Source: Cymodocea nodosa (lineage: Eukaryota; Streptophyta; Magnoliopsida; Alismatales; Cymodoceaceae). Taken from it: 64,000 bases of DNA. Below, piece after piece: positions 36,556 through 50,400 of the stretch (the first letter of the stretch is position 1; each line of letters opens with the position of its first letter). Where the stretch lies: assembly GCA_036874045.1 (NCBI GenBank), contig CM072341.1, positions 16,876,501 through 16,940,500 on the forward strand, in the 5' to 3' direction. The position numbers and the translations under genes were made by a program. A model generated the notes under the pieces. The model saw only the letters and a program-made list of their open reading frames with translations, was not told the DNA's origin and did not search any database.

Positions 36556-39500
36556 TAAGGGGTCGTCAGTGTACGATGAAAACTTTTGATAATAAGGAGA
36601 AAAAAAAATTTGATGAAAAAGAAAATAAAAATTTGTAATGTAAAAGAAAAATAAAATTTTAAAAAAAATTTAGTATACGATGAAAAATTTTGATAGAAAT
36701 TTTAACAAAAAATTAGTATATAACAAAAAGAAAATGATGAAAATAAGAAAATTAATCAAATAATCTAATTATTTATTACAAATAATATTCAAATATCCCA
36801 ATACATCTCAATTCAAATATTATAAGAATATCAATCAGTTCTTTCATCATCATAATATCAATTAGTTCTTTTATCTTACATTGTCATTATCATATCTTCG
36901 TGCATCTTATCTATTATTTCTTTTCTTTGTTATTGAGTCATTCCAATTTATGCATTGCTTTTCACATGTATATCTTCTATTGATTGTATGTTATCAATAA
37001 TATTTAACTCTTTAAATTCATCTTGCAGGTTTTCAAGTAAATCTTCTTTATTAGTCTTACAAATGAAATTATGAAGCAAAAAAATGTGACGACAATCTTT
37101 ACTTGTGTTTCATATAGATATAGCATCTGATCGCGTAATATTGAAAATCGATGTTTCACAACTCCAAACGTACATTCAATGACTATTCTCAATTGTGAAT
37201 GTCTATAGTTGAAATTTTCTACAACATTACGAGAAACTTTATCATTAACATAATCAGATAGATAATATCTTACACCTCGATATGGACAAATATATTTTAG
37301 TCGATTTGGATATCCAACTTCAACTAAGTAAATTTTACCTATATAAAAAAAAATATTGGTATGATGATGTATTCATAACTTCTAGAATTAGGAAACATAT
37401 TTACTTGATGGAACCTAAAAACCATTAGGTCTAGTAACTATATCTTGGAGAATACGAGCATCAACAACTGATCCTTCCCAACTAGGTAAAATATATGTAA
37501 ATTTCATATCAAAATTACATATGGTCATTACATTTTAAGATAATTCACCTTTCTTGTTTCTAAACCTTAATGTATATTGTCCATAAATAATTGCTTTGAT
37601 ATGTGTACCATCAATAACTCCAATGTAATCTTGTAAACATGCAATTTTATTTTGATATTGATTAAAATAACATTAAAGATAAGAAAACTATAAAAGTAAC
37701 AATGTACCTTAAAATATAGGTACAAATTTGAGTCCTATCGAATTTGATTTGGTGTTTCAAATGAAAGTCTTGTTAGGAGCACATGATTTAGTCGTAATAT
37801 AACATTCAAAACTTCATTAAAGTATTTACTAATTGTCCAACTTGATCAACTAAATCGCTCTGTAATTACTTTGTACCTTTGATTTTGCTCAATTGTCACA
37901 AGGAATATGGCAAACTTCTCTTTTACACTAATATTGTTGGTATCTGTCAGGACTTCTTACCTTCTCATTAAATCACAAAAATCCTTAAAAACACTTTGAC
38001 TCATTCTATAAATCTTTCAATAATTATAAGCTTGACGTGGTAAAGAAAGATTTAGTAATCTTTTTATATATTCTACTCCTTCTTGACTATAAATACGACT
38101 TGTACTTGAAAATAAAGTTGAGGTACTTGCAATCCTTGCTAAAATATTCTAAAAAGCAAATAAATGTCTTTGCCTTCTTCTAGCCTCTTCTTCCTCTTGT
38201 TCAAATAACATCAATGTGTCATTTACTAGTTTGAGAAACTTCTCTTCGAAAGTCATCATCACCTACAAAATAATATAAAGCAAAAGAGAACGTTAACATC
38301 AATTATAATTTCAAACATATTACAAGGTTGTCTAGAAATGAACATACTACATAAAATCATTCCACAAACAAAAAGTCCAAACATACATATGACATAATCA
38401 TATGAAAACATGATAAACAAACATACAACATTATCATTCTATATTTAAAGTCCAAACAAAAATTACTTGACATCAAACATCTAATACAAAAAAAAATATT
38501 TAAACAATCTTTAGCCCTTCATTTTTCTAATTGAAATTTTAATTATGTTTGTCATATTTCTTTTGGAATTAATAGAAATATTTTACTAAAATCTTTCTTC
38601 TAGAATAATTCAGTAGCATTAAATCGATCAATCATAGATAGATCTTCAATCTCAAATATTGCTGCAATAACTTCATCTAAAGAAAATTGAGACTTCTTTT
38701 CGCATGTGTCCATTTCCCTTTGTATCTCAACTATCTCTCTCATTTATTCATTATGTGTTTCACCATTAGCATTATCTTTTTCACACATAATAAGAAAATC
38801 TTGTGATGCATCTCTCATACATTCTACTATTATTTGCTGAGATTCTGCATGAGGATGTGCTCGCTTACTTTTTTTCCTTTGCTCCAATGGAACCTATGCA
38901 CTTCCTCTTGAACTAGGACGTATATCAAAATCTATGTCTATTACATCCTATGTAATGTTTAAAACAAATGTATCTAAAACTTGAGTGTTTGATACAACAT
39001 TTACCTCTTCTACTTGTCTAAATATATTTTCAGTAGTCATAGTACCTTTAAAAATTAACTGCAATTGCTCATAAATCAAACATGATTTTCTCTTGCAACT
39101 TCCACACTCTAGATATGACTCTAAAAAATTACAATATATATTAAAAAACTATATTACATAAACTAATAATCTTAAAGTATGTAAGTAGAAATCAAATCTT
39201 AATAAACTCATTCCATATCTCTTCATCTATGTCAGTATACTCTTGTACGAAATTTCATCCCTATCTACTTTGATTTGCAATTTTATAGTAGTTACAATAT
39301 ATTTGTCTCCATGTCATTAGGCGACTTTCTACATTCTTATTTATAATACATATATTTCTTTAATTATTGTATTTTTTAACTACTTCATTCTAAGTGCTTC
39401 ATTTTATCTTTCCATTGAATTTTTTTATTTCCTTTATTTAACAATTCTGACAAAATATTTAAAAATAATGCATTTGCATCAATATTTTAAGTCATGTAAC

Positions 39501-40226
39501 TTCTTATTCCATTATCCTTTCTTCTATCAGAAATAATCATTTACTACATGAAAATAAATATTAATAAAGAATAACAAAAAATATTAATAATTTCATCAAA
39601 ACACTAATAATATCAATTCCATTATCTACAAACTAATGAAATTTGTAGAACAACTATATTCTAAGACTAACCAATGGTTGGAACACAGTATTTTTATATC
39701 AAAACATTAATTAAGGTTGAACTTCATGTTTTATGACGACGTTGTAAGGTGTGACAGATCTTTATATGATAACGTTGTACATGTAGATATTGATCAAATA
39801 CAATAAAGATCAGTAATTAATATTCATTAGCATAACAAGAAAAAAGATAGAATTTTAACTTAAATAATGAAATATTATAAAATACGACGTTCATGAATTC
39901 TTATAAAATTCAAACATATAAGATTCGAATGTATCAATACAAGCTCGTAAAGTTCAAACGTAAAATTCTGAAAATTGCAAATCAAAAATTTGCATCATTT
40001 CGCATCGACGCCATATGCTGTTCTCTTCTTCAGAAACAGTAACTATATTGATTATTTCATTTATCGAGACGAAAAACAGTAAATATCAATCGAGAGAGTT
40101 TACCAAATTGTATCGATCTGTGGTCGATTCGATCGAGGGTTTATCGGCAGAAGAGAAGACAACACTGCGTGTGATCCGATGACGAAACCATGAGCGGAGG
40201 AAATATCTGTTTTCGCCGTTCCCTTA
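36556..40226 (-). mobile_element. PIF/Harbinger transposon relic with transposase and Myb-like genes
   Basis: Minus-strand translation shows two Harbinger genes in decay. The transposase gene (about 38.27 down to 37.0 kb) retains MMTFEEKFLKLVNDT, VKEKFAIFLVTIEQNQRYKV, TISKYFNEVLN, YLVEVGYPNRLKYICPYRG and RHSQLRIVIECTFGVVKHRF, the last two being signatures of the DDE_Tnp_4 nuclease. The companion Myb/SANT-like gene (about 39.4 down to 38.6 kb) retains LMTWRQIYCNYYKIAN and DIDEEIWNEFIK. Several stops and frameshifts interrupt both. The left terminus TAAGGGGTCGTCAGTGTACG at 36556 is plausible; the right terminus near 40226 (TAAGGGAACGGCGAAAAC on the minus strand) is tentative. Confidence 0.75.
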
Positions 40227-40555
40227 CCCTTTTCCCCGGGCTCATGCATGCAGTTGCCATGCGCTCCCGTTGGTCTCATCCGTCCACCTTCCTTGATACA
40301 TACATAGGATTGTGGTTGGAGGATGTTTTAATATATATATATTTTTACTTTATTAATAAATGATGGGCCTTTAATTTGCTAGTTAGCTATATATATAGTA
40401 TAATCTGCAGAAGGCTTTGGAGTTAATTCCAAGGCAACCTTCTCTTATTAGCTGACGTTACGAAATCTCTTAAGTAATAATAGCCTATCAATTTCTTTCT
40501 GGAAAAAGAAGAAAACATATGAAATAATAATTCAATCTGGTATTTTATCATTCTT

Positions 40556-41093
40556 TAAGGTTTATTTGTATATTTAGAATTAAATCTGATAAATTTTGAA
40601 TTCTAAAGAATTTGATAGAAATAGAATTTAAAATTTAAGTATTTGTGTATGTTTAGATATTTGATGAAAATTAAAATTCAGATGTTTGTGTATGCAATAG
40701 AATTGAATAAAATTAATTTTTTATTAAAGTTTTTAATTAATGAATTGAAGTAATTAGTTAAAATATAATTAATTAATTAACTAACATGTTATAAAAGTAG
40801 ATCTTTATATATTATTTATCAAAATATAAGTATATATCTACATCTATGTATTTCATGATTATTCTTGAAATCAAAAAATTCAAAAGTAGAAGTTTTTAGT
40901 TGAAATTATAAAATAAGATATCATAACAAAATAATATCTTAATTAAAATCATTACTATATATTTAAATTCCAAATGATTTTGAACTCAAAATCTAAGAAA
41001 ATTTTTTCTCAAAATTTAATTGGAGATGGAATTCATTTTCTCCATCGGAAAATTCCTTTCTTTTAAATTTCAATTACACAAATCTCCTTTTTA
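40556..41093. mobile_element. Harbinger/Tourist-like MITE (~538 bp)
   Basis: The left end TAAGGTTTATTTGTATATTTAG and the reverse complement of the right end, AAGGAGATTTGTGTAATTGAAA, resemble each other and the ends of the MITE at 59451. The body is AT-rich and non-coding. It sits about 310 bp upstream of the KAI2 ATG. Confidence 0.45.
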
Positions 41094-41334
41094 ACGAGAA
41101 AGTTTTGCCAACAGAATTTATACCTTCGTCTTAAAATCAACTATAATAATTTAATTAATCATTAATGATATTTATATTTTTATTAAAATTCAAAGCTTGA
41201 CCTGACCCACTAGTCAAAATCTTTTAAAAAAAAAAACTACAAACGTGAAATCAAACTGTAGGTCTTATCCACAGCTACATGTGACCGGCTTCTCTCCACG
41301 TCCACCTCTTTCCTCCCTCTCCTCTCCTCCCACG

Positions 41335-41342
41335 TATAAAAA
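41335..41342 (+). promoter_or_regulatory. TATA box of KAI2
   Basis: TATAAAAA preceded by CCCACG, 63-70 bp before the ATG at 41405. A CT-rich tract lies just upstream, as in many plant core promoters. Confidence 0.6.
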
Positions 41343-41404
41343 TTCCACGTTTCTTTCTTGCAGAATCGAAACAACCGCGGCGGTGGAGCAGGAGGAGAGC
41401 GGAG

Positions 41405-44400
41405 ATGGGGGTTTTGGAGGACGCTCATAACGTACGGGTGCTGGGGAGAGTCAGCGTCGACGACGCCAAGGCGACGATCGTGCTGGCGCACGGGTTCGGG
41501 ACGGACCAGTCGGTGTGGAAGCACCTTGTGCCGCACCTCCTGGAAGAGTACAGGGTGGTGCTGTTCGACAACATGGGGGCGGGGCCGACCAACCCTGACT
41601 ACTATGATTTTGAGCGCTACTCGACGCTCGACGGCTACGCCTACGACCTCCTCGCCATACTCGAGGCCCTGGGGATCACGTCCTGTATCTTCGTCGGCCA
41701 CTCCGTCTCTGCGGTCGTCGGCGCTCTCGCGTCCATCTCGAGGCCCGATCTCTTCTCTAAGATCGTCATGCTCGCCGCCTCCCCAAGGTGTTTGTTGTTC
41801 TCCCATTCTCTCGACCAAATTTAGCAACTTTTATGGGGTAACATAGGGATGAGGATTAATTCGTTCAACTGTAAATCGAAGATGATTAGCACCTGCACAA
41901 TTTGGTAGTGTCAAGTAAAATGTTTAAATGGGAAATTACTGTTTGGTTGATTGCTCTGCAAATGTAAACTTCTGATTTGAATCAGAGCAACCGTGTGAAG
42001 ACGTCGCTTAGTGGGCGTCAGTGATCGTGGCGGTGCCCAACCGAGAGAGGTGGTCAGATTTGCTTGTGTGCGAATGTGGGACTTCGACGGTGGAATTTTT
42101 CTAATGATCAAGATGTAAGTGTCTCCTATATTCTATCTAATTACTCTGGTCACGAGAGGATTAACCACTTCCACCGTCTTCCCTTCTAACCTCCTCTCCA
42201 AATTTTGGTTTTTCATATTCACTCTTTCAATTTAAATTTGGATTTCAATTTACCAACGTCTCTCACTTGGTTACAAATAACAACTATATTCTTCAATACG
42301 TTAAATCCAATAAAATATATCAAATTTATATTTCATTCTCATTATCTAATACATTTCCAATCTTTCACTCTCAAAATGTTATTCATTTTCATTATACATG
42401 GAAATATTCTTTAATCTCATTAAATGTATTTTTTTTTGTTGGAATTTCTTTTGTTAAAGGATTAGCAATTATATATTTTGTAGTGATATAACTTAATTTT
42501 ATTTCTCATTTTTCTATAATATAATGAATATAGTGATAATGTATATTTATATGTTGTCTCTTTAATGTATTTGCACCACTATGTATAAGATTTATTGTCG
42601 TTCGATTATCATATTATATCTCTATTAGACTATTCACTAAGTTGTGATTTAAATCATTTATAAATCTCTTAATCTAAACTACATGTGACGCAATTACATT
42701 ATAAGCAATATATTCAGCTTATTGTGTATATTTCATTACACATCTTTACTTTTTATTTCTCCAAGATGCAACTGCACCTCCAAAGATGAATACATATCTT
42801 GAAGTAGATTTCTAATCATTTTTGTCACTACTTAGATTTCTTGTATAACCAAACACTTTAAGCTCATTTGTTTGTTAAGTTAACTTATGGTACAAAGTTC
42901 CTTCTATATATTTAAATCTTCTCTTAAAAGTTTTCCAATGTTTTATTCCAAGATTACTTTGATATCCACTTACAATACTTATAATATATGTCAAATCTGG
43001 TCTAATATATAACATAGTATACATCAAACTTCTAACTATTTAAGCATAAGGTGCTTTTAAAGGTTCCTTCTATTTTCTAAGACATTGGTCATTACTTAAT
43101 CTTTTCCCTAAAACATAAAGTGTAGGAGTCGAGGAACAATTGTCTATTCTAAACATTTTTAACACCATCTGTAGATATCTTTCCTGATTTATAATCAATA
43201 TTTTAGATTTTTGATTTCTTAAGATCTGAATTCTAAGAACATAGGATATTTTCCACATATACATCTCAAATCTTTTACTAAGTTCTTCCTTTGTTTCATT
43301 TAATATGTCAGTGTCATTTTAGATGAATAAAATATTATCCTCTTATTGATAGGTACATTTGATTCTCTATTTTCTCCATTCCTATTAATTTCATCAATTT
43401 CATTTATAGGCTTATTTTGGATTTCTCTTAAGATTTCCATGGGTTCATGGTAGATTACATCAACAATTTTTATAAGTTCATTCATATTTTCAATATTATG
43501 TTCTCCTTCAACTCAAAGGTCATTTTTTAGGACATTATTAAAATAGTCATCATTCACCATAAATAGTGGTTTATGTTTCTTTTCCTTTCCCATGTCTTCG
43601 TTTTCATTTAGATTTTCTAGGAAAGTGACATTCCTATATTCAATGATTCTCTTTTCTTTATTATAAAACTTATAACCGAAAGAATTTTCACGATAACCTA
43701 TAAACCTGTACTTTAATGTCCTTAAATCTAACTTATTCTTTAATTATTTAAGAATAAGTACATGAGCTATAAATCTCTATATATTTTATTTATCATATAT
43801 ATATATATATTTTCTATTAAGGGAGTTTGGGTAATCTTTCACTCTCACTTCCTCTCTAATTCCACATACACTTTTAGGAAAGCTAAGGATTGATTGCAAT
43901 CTTTATCCATTAACTTTAAATATATTCTGATTTTTAGGATTTTAAATTTCACTTGCCTTATGGGAATAAATGTTTCTTACAATATAAGGTTCCACCCATT
44001 TAAATCTTAATTTCCTTGGATGGCTATGAAGTCTAGACATGTAAAGATAAACTTCTTACCCTATTTCAAAGGTTTTTGGGATAATTTTTCTATCATGCCA
44101 TAATTTTATCTTTTTTTTTCCACTAATGTTCTAGAATAAACTTTATTTCTAAATTCTTTTAATTTTATTAATTGATCTTTTCTATGTTTAGCAACTTGAT
44201 TTATGTCAACATTTAAGGTCTTTAATGCCTAATAAGATTTATGTTCTAATTCAATAAGTAAATGACAACTCTTTTCATATATAAACCTAAAAAGAGATAT
44301 CCCTAGATTAGTTTTGTAAGCTATTCTATAAGCTTAAAGTGCATCTATTAACCTAATAGCTCAATTTTTTCTAGTAAGATTAACTACTTTTTTCAAGATT

Positions 44401-47400
44401 AATTTAATTTATTTATTTGTACTTTCAACTTGTTCACTAGTCTGAGGGTAATATAAAGTTACAATTTTGTGATTTACTTCATATTTCTTCATTAAAGTTT
44501 CAAAACTTTTGTTACAAAAGTAAGCTCCTTTATCACTAATGATAGCTTTAGGCATTTCAAATCTAGCTATGATATTAGTTTTGATAAAATGTATTATAAC
44601 TTTGTTGTCATTTGTTCTAGTAGGAATTACTTCTATCCATTTAGATACATAATCTACACCCAATAATATATAAATATATTGATTTAAAATAAGAAATTGA
44701 CCTATAAAATCAATTTCCTATACATCAAAAATTTCAACTTCAACAATAAGATTCAAAGACATCATATTTATCTTCTATATCCTACCTATTTGTTGATATC
44801 TTAAATAACTCACATAGTATTTGTGAGCATCTTTAAATAATATTAGCCAATAAAATCCACATTATAAGACTTTGGTAGTAGTTTTTCCTAAACCAAAATA
44901 CTCTCCACATGTTTGGTCGTAATAGATAGATAATATGCTTCTATATTTAGTTTTTGAAATATACATCCTTATGAATAAATCAGAACATTTTTTATATAAG
45001 TAAGGGTATTCTCAATAGTAATATTTTACTCTTGAAAAGAATAATTTCTTGTCTTATTGATTCCAGTCCTTAAGTGTTAATCCTATATCTAAGTAGTTCA
45101 ATATATTTGCATACCAAGACAGTTTCAATTATCATTAATTGTTTGTTAGGAAAATGATCCTTAATATTTATTTTAGATTTTTCTATTTGTAACATTGACA
45201 AGTGATCAACTACCACAATCTTGCATCCTTTTTTATTTTTAATTTCTAAATCAAATTTTTGTAATAATAATATCCACTAGATCAATCTAAACTTAGTCTC
45301 TTTTTTTGTTATAAGATGTTTCAAAGTTGAATGATCCATGTATATTATTACTTTAGCTTAAATCAAATATGATTTGAATTTTTTTAAGGCAAACACAACT
45401 AATGATTTTTTTTCAATAGTTGTGTAATTTACTTGAGCATCATTTAAAGTTTTACTTATATAATGAATCACTCTAGGAGATTTTTCTATTTTCTACCTTA
45501 ATGCAACTTCTACAGAAAATTAGATGCATCACACATTAGCTTAAATAGGTGATTCCAATTAGGAGCTTGTATTATACGAGTTGTAATTAAGTTAGTTTTA
45601 AGCTTAAAGAAAACTTCCTTACAATTTTTATCAAAATTAAATAAGACATCTTTTAATAAATTAGTTAAAGGTCTAACTATTTTACTAAAATATTTGATAA
45701 ATCTCTTATAAAACCCTACATATCTTAAAAATAATCTAATATCTTTTATTGATTTGGATTATGGTAAATTTAAAATAACTTCTATTTTGACTCTAATCCT
45801 TTCATTGAAATAACATATTCTAAGACTATTCTTTGTTTAAACATAAAGTGACATTTTTTCCAATTCAAAATTAGGTTTTTTTCTAAACAACAAGCTAATA
45901 CTAATTCTAAGTTTTTCAAACACACTTCAAATAAAGTTCCATACATTGTAAAATCATTCATAAATATTTTAAGAAAATCTTATCATTCTAATGAAAATGC
46001 CTTGCATAAATCTTTGAAAAATAGCTGATGTATTGCATAATCCAAATGACATTTTTTTCAAAGCATAAGTTCCATTAGGACACGTAAAAGTTATTTTTTC
46101 TTAATCCTCTAATATTATTGAAATTTGGTTATATCTTGAATACTTGTCTTGGAAACAAAAATATTCTTAACTTGTTAACTTTTCTAGCATTTGATTTAAA
46201 AATAGTAAAAGACAATGATATTTCCTAGTTACAACATTTAACTTCTTATAATCTATACACACTCTCTAGCCTAATTAGATTCTTGTAGGTATCAAGTCTT
46301 GACTTTCATTTCTAATAATTGTTATCCTTGATTTCTTAGGTACTACATAGATTAGACTAACCCATCAGCTATCATAAATTAGATATATGATATCATTATT
46401 TAACCATTTTATAATTTCCTTCTTGACTACTTGTTTTAAGTTTAAATTTAATCTTCTTTCAGGAATTCTAACTGATTTAGCATTTTCTTCTAAATATATA
46501 TAGCATCGATATATAATTGGACTTAGCCTTTTTATATCAGTCATAGTCTATCCTATTGCTTTCTTATATTTCCTTACTTCGCATTCTAATTTAGAAACTT
46601 GATCTTCATTTAAATTTGATACTATAATTATAGGACAAGTTCTTTCTCTTTCAAGAAATCTATAAGTCAATTCAAAAGATAATAATTTTAAATCTAGATG
46701 TTAATCATTAGAAGTCAAAGCTCCTAACTTAATATTCTCATCCATAACATTAAATTCCTCTTGATTTCCTTCTACTTTTATATTTAGATCTTTATCTATA
46801 TTTTCACTCCTATTAAGATTTTCAATACCTAATTGCCTATTTAATTCTTCTTAAATCATATCTTTTAACACATCTCCTTCATCTTTTAAAAAGTTTATAA
46901 TATTCAAAGACATTTCTAAACCTTCATCTTCTTCTAGTTTAAAGATATTTAATTAAGTATATTCATTACCATAGACTAATTTCATCATTCCATTTTTGTA
47001 ATTTATAATTACCTTCAAAGTTCATAAAAATGGTATTCTCAAAATTAAAGAAGTATCTTTATTATGATGCATAATTTTTTGGGAATCCAAAATGACAATA
47101 TTCACAGGATAAATAAATTTCTTAACTTTAATCAGGACATCATCTATTTTTCCTCTAAAGTATCTTATACTTTGATCTGCTAATTAAATAACATACTAAT
47201 AGGACTCAAGCCTTCTAATCCTAGGAATAAAAATATATCACTAAGCATAATATTTATACCTACACCTAAGTCTATTAAGGTTCTATCCAAAATTGTATTA
47301 CCAATTGTGCATGATATAAATGGAGTTCTTGGATCAAATAACTTCTTAAGAATTTGAGATAGAAATAGAGAACTACTCTACTCTATTAAAAAAAAATTTC

Positions 47401-50400
47401 TTAATATTTTCTACTCCTTAGTATATCAATCCTTAAGAAATTTAACACAATATGGTATTTTCTATAGTAAATCTAACAATGAAATGTTAACTTGAATTTT
47501 CACAAAAATTTCTTCAATTTTCTCTTACTTTTTAGGAAATGTTTGTTTTAATCTTTCAAAATAAGACACGAATGATTGTAAAAGATTTTTTTTTTGTTTC
47601 AAATTAATTTCAAATTCTCTTTTATCTATATCTTTTTATTGTTCATTTCCAATTTCACTTTTAGACTCAAATTTTTCTTCATTAATTTCTATCTTCAGAT
47701 ATTATATGTTCATTTCTATTTTGAAGATTGTTCTCACTTTGATTTAACTCGTTTTCTTTTTGAATTCTAGGTAATTCATAAGTTTCAAATCTCAATGTTA
47801 TATATACGTTTTCCAAATTTTCAAAAATTTCATAATTTTATTTTATTTCTGATTCTTTCTTAGGAGTTTGATCTATGAAGGTTTTCATACATTCTTTAGT
47901 TGAATTACATTTTTCAATTTCTATTTTATCTATACTTTTATTTATCCTAATGTTTTGTAGAAGATGCACATTTTCCAAATTTGAATTTTCACTTATATTC
48001 TCTTGTTGATTTTTAATGAATTGTAATTTCATTGTTATTTCATCAAGTACATTAAGCTTTCTTTCCAGATTATTTAATCTTATTGTATTCAATTTTTGAA
48101 CAATTCTTTTTATAGTTTGCTCTATTTCATAAATATAATCTATCTTAAGTTCTGAATAATTTTCCTAATAGTTTAATTGGTTAACTTCTTGATTATAATA
48201 CATGTAATTTTGTAGTTGAGTAAGATGTTGGTCTATTCTCATGTAACTTTGTTCAATGCTATCATACCTATCCTCATTTTCTAATTCTCTCGACATATTT
48301 ATTATCTTAAAATGACTATTAGTTGGGTAAACTATAGGTATTTCAGACTCATTTTTATTATATTGAATATAATTCATTTGTTGCTCTTTTTATCTAGATA
48401 TGTACAATCGTCTCAACTTTAAACAGTTAGTAATGTCATGTCCTTCTAAATTATAGAATTCACATTTGCTCACTTCAAATTTTAGAAATCTCTAAGCATA
48501 TGTCATGTTCTTAATGATAAACTCACACAATACTTTTATGCTATGAAAACAAAATAGTACTTATGATTTCAGACTTTCACTCCCTAGTAACAATGCTAGA
48601 AAACTTGTCTTGTTAACTTAAGTGTAATTTTTATAAGTAAACGAGCAATTCCTAAATAAAATTTAAATCTAGTAAATTTGTTCGTTTAATTTACTACAAG
48701 TGCACAACATCAACTGTAAAAAGTGTGTAAAAATAAGTCGAATTCGTAAAGAGTGATTGAAATTAGATTCTAAGATGCAATAGCTAGAGTGTAGTGTATA
48801 CTAACTAATTTACTCATTCCATTAAGTTACTGCTTAACTCAATAGACTAAGTTCGTTGAGTTATAACTAACTCAATGAACTAACTTCATTAAGTTACAAC
48901 TTAACTCAATGAGCACTTTGATAACTTACTCTTATTACTGTTGGTTGCATAGGAAAACGACCATCCAATTGGTGTTTTCAAAGAATGCAAACACCTTTAT
49001 ACTCTTTGAATGCTATTTATATTTAGATTTAACATTGAATAGTTTTAACATTCAAATACTTCAAATGATAAACAGGTTAAGCACAATTTCAAAGATTTAA
49101 CTAACTAGTTTAAAAATAAAGTCATACGATTTTATACCAATTGAAATAAAATAAACACATAACATTTAACAATTGCTAACAAATAATACAAACATAAATG
49201 ATACAAACCACAAATCATGATAAACAAAATGATGTAAATGTAAACATATATGTTCCTTAAGGTGGATGATTCGTGATAGGTAAATTCTCGATTGAAAATA
49301 AAAGACTTCCAACACTATATGCAATGTGGTTATATTGAAAACTTAACCACTTATTATCAAGCGCTCCTCTCTATATTAGATTATGAACCTAAACTTTTGT
49401 AAGATGATATCTTCTTCAACATATTGACATTAACCTGAAATCAAGGTTGGAAGTTTTACTATCTCTTAAGAGATGATTCAGTGTTTGATGAAGAAATATT
49501 TCCTTCCTATGATGCGATCACTCATTCATTCACAGTAGTTGTAAATCACCATGATTTGATCGAAATCAACCTGGCTCTAGAAATCATCCTCACAGACCTT
49601 TGATAAATGATGAGTGGTGGTGGTGGTAGAAGAAATTTCAAGGAATGTCTAACATTTTCTACAGTGAGTGCAGTTATCTCCCCCTTGCTTTTTTCATTTT
49701 CTTCTAATCCTTTTATATTTCTTTCTCATAATAATTGTTGTTGCTACAATGACTAGCTGCATCTCCTTTCCTGTGTATCAATGACTATAATTGCTCTTCC
49801 CTTTCATGATAGAGATCATGATGTGAATCATGTAACGTGGTTTTCATATGCATTTCCTACAAACTACTCATAGATGCACATTAGGTAATAATTAGTCTAT
49901 AGAGTTATCGTAACTCTACGAACTTACTCTGTTAACTTAACTACTAATTCAATGGACTTATCCAGTTCTATAATTTAATTAAACAATACGTATATAACAT
50001 TTAACATTTAATAATATGTACAAAAGTAATTTTTAATCATTTACAAATAATACTTAATTAATGTTAATTCTTTTAAATTATGCATATTTTTCTATTAAGT
50101 TCTAGAATTATGCAAATGCAACATAATCGCCTAATTTTAATCTGATAAGCTAATTAAGATGTCATAAATCATTCATTAACAACTAATATTATACATAATT
50201 TCGTTCTAAGTAGTGCTGACTTTACATGTGATCTTAGACATTTTTCCTTTTTCATCTTAATTGACCTTTTTGATGAAAACATTAGAGCTTGAGGTTAGGT
50301 ACAATTTGTATCTATTGGACTGTCACTTAGTGGTGTAAAGTATTGAAAATGATTTTCTTTTGGTAGGAGTGTCATTTCATTTAGTTTATCCATAAGTACG

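Noticed and set aside
36264-36638. 124-aa plus-strand open frame upstream of the Harbinger relic
   Set aside because: It runs across the transposon terminus and ends in Lys/Asn-rich sequence from AT-rich DNA; likely chance.
41237-41846. Long open frames on both strands over KAI2 exon 1
   Set aside because: They are GC-driven shadows of the KAI2 reading frame, which alone gives a conserved protein and a correct splice junction.
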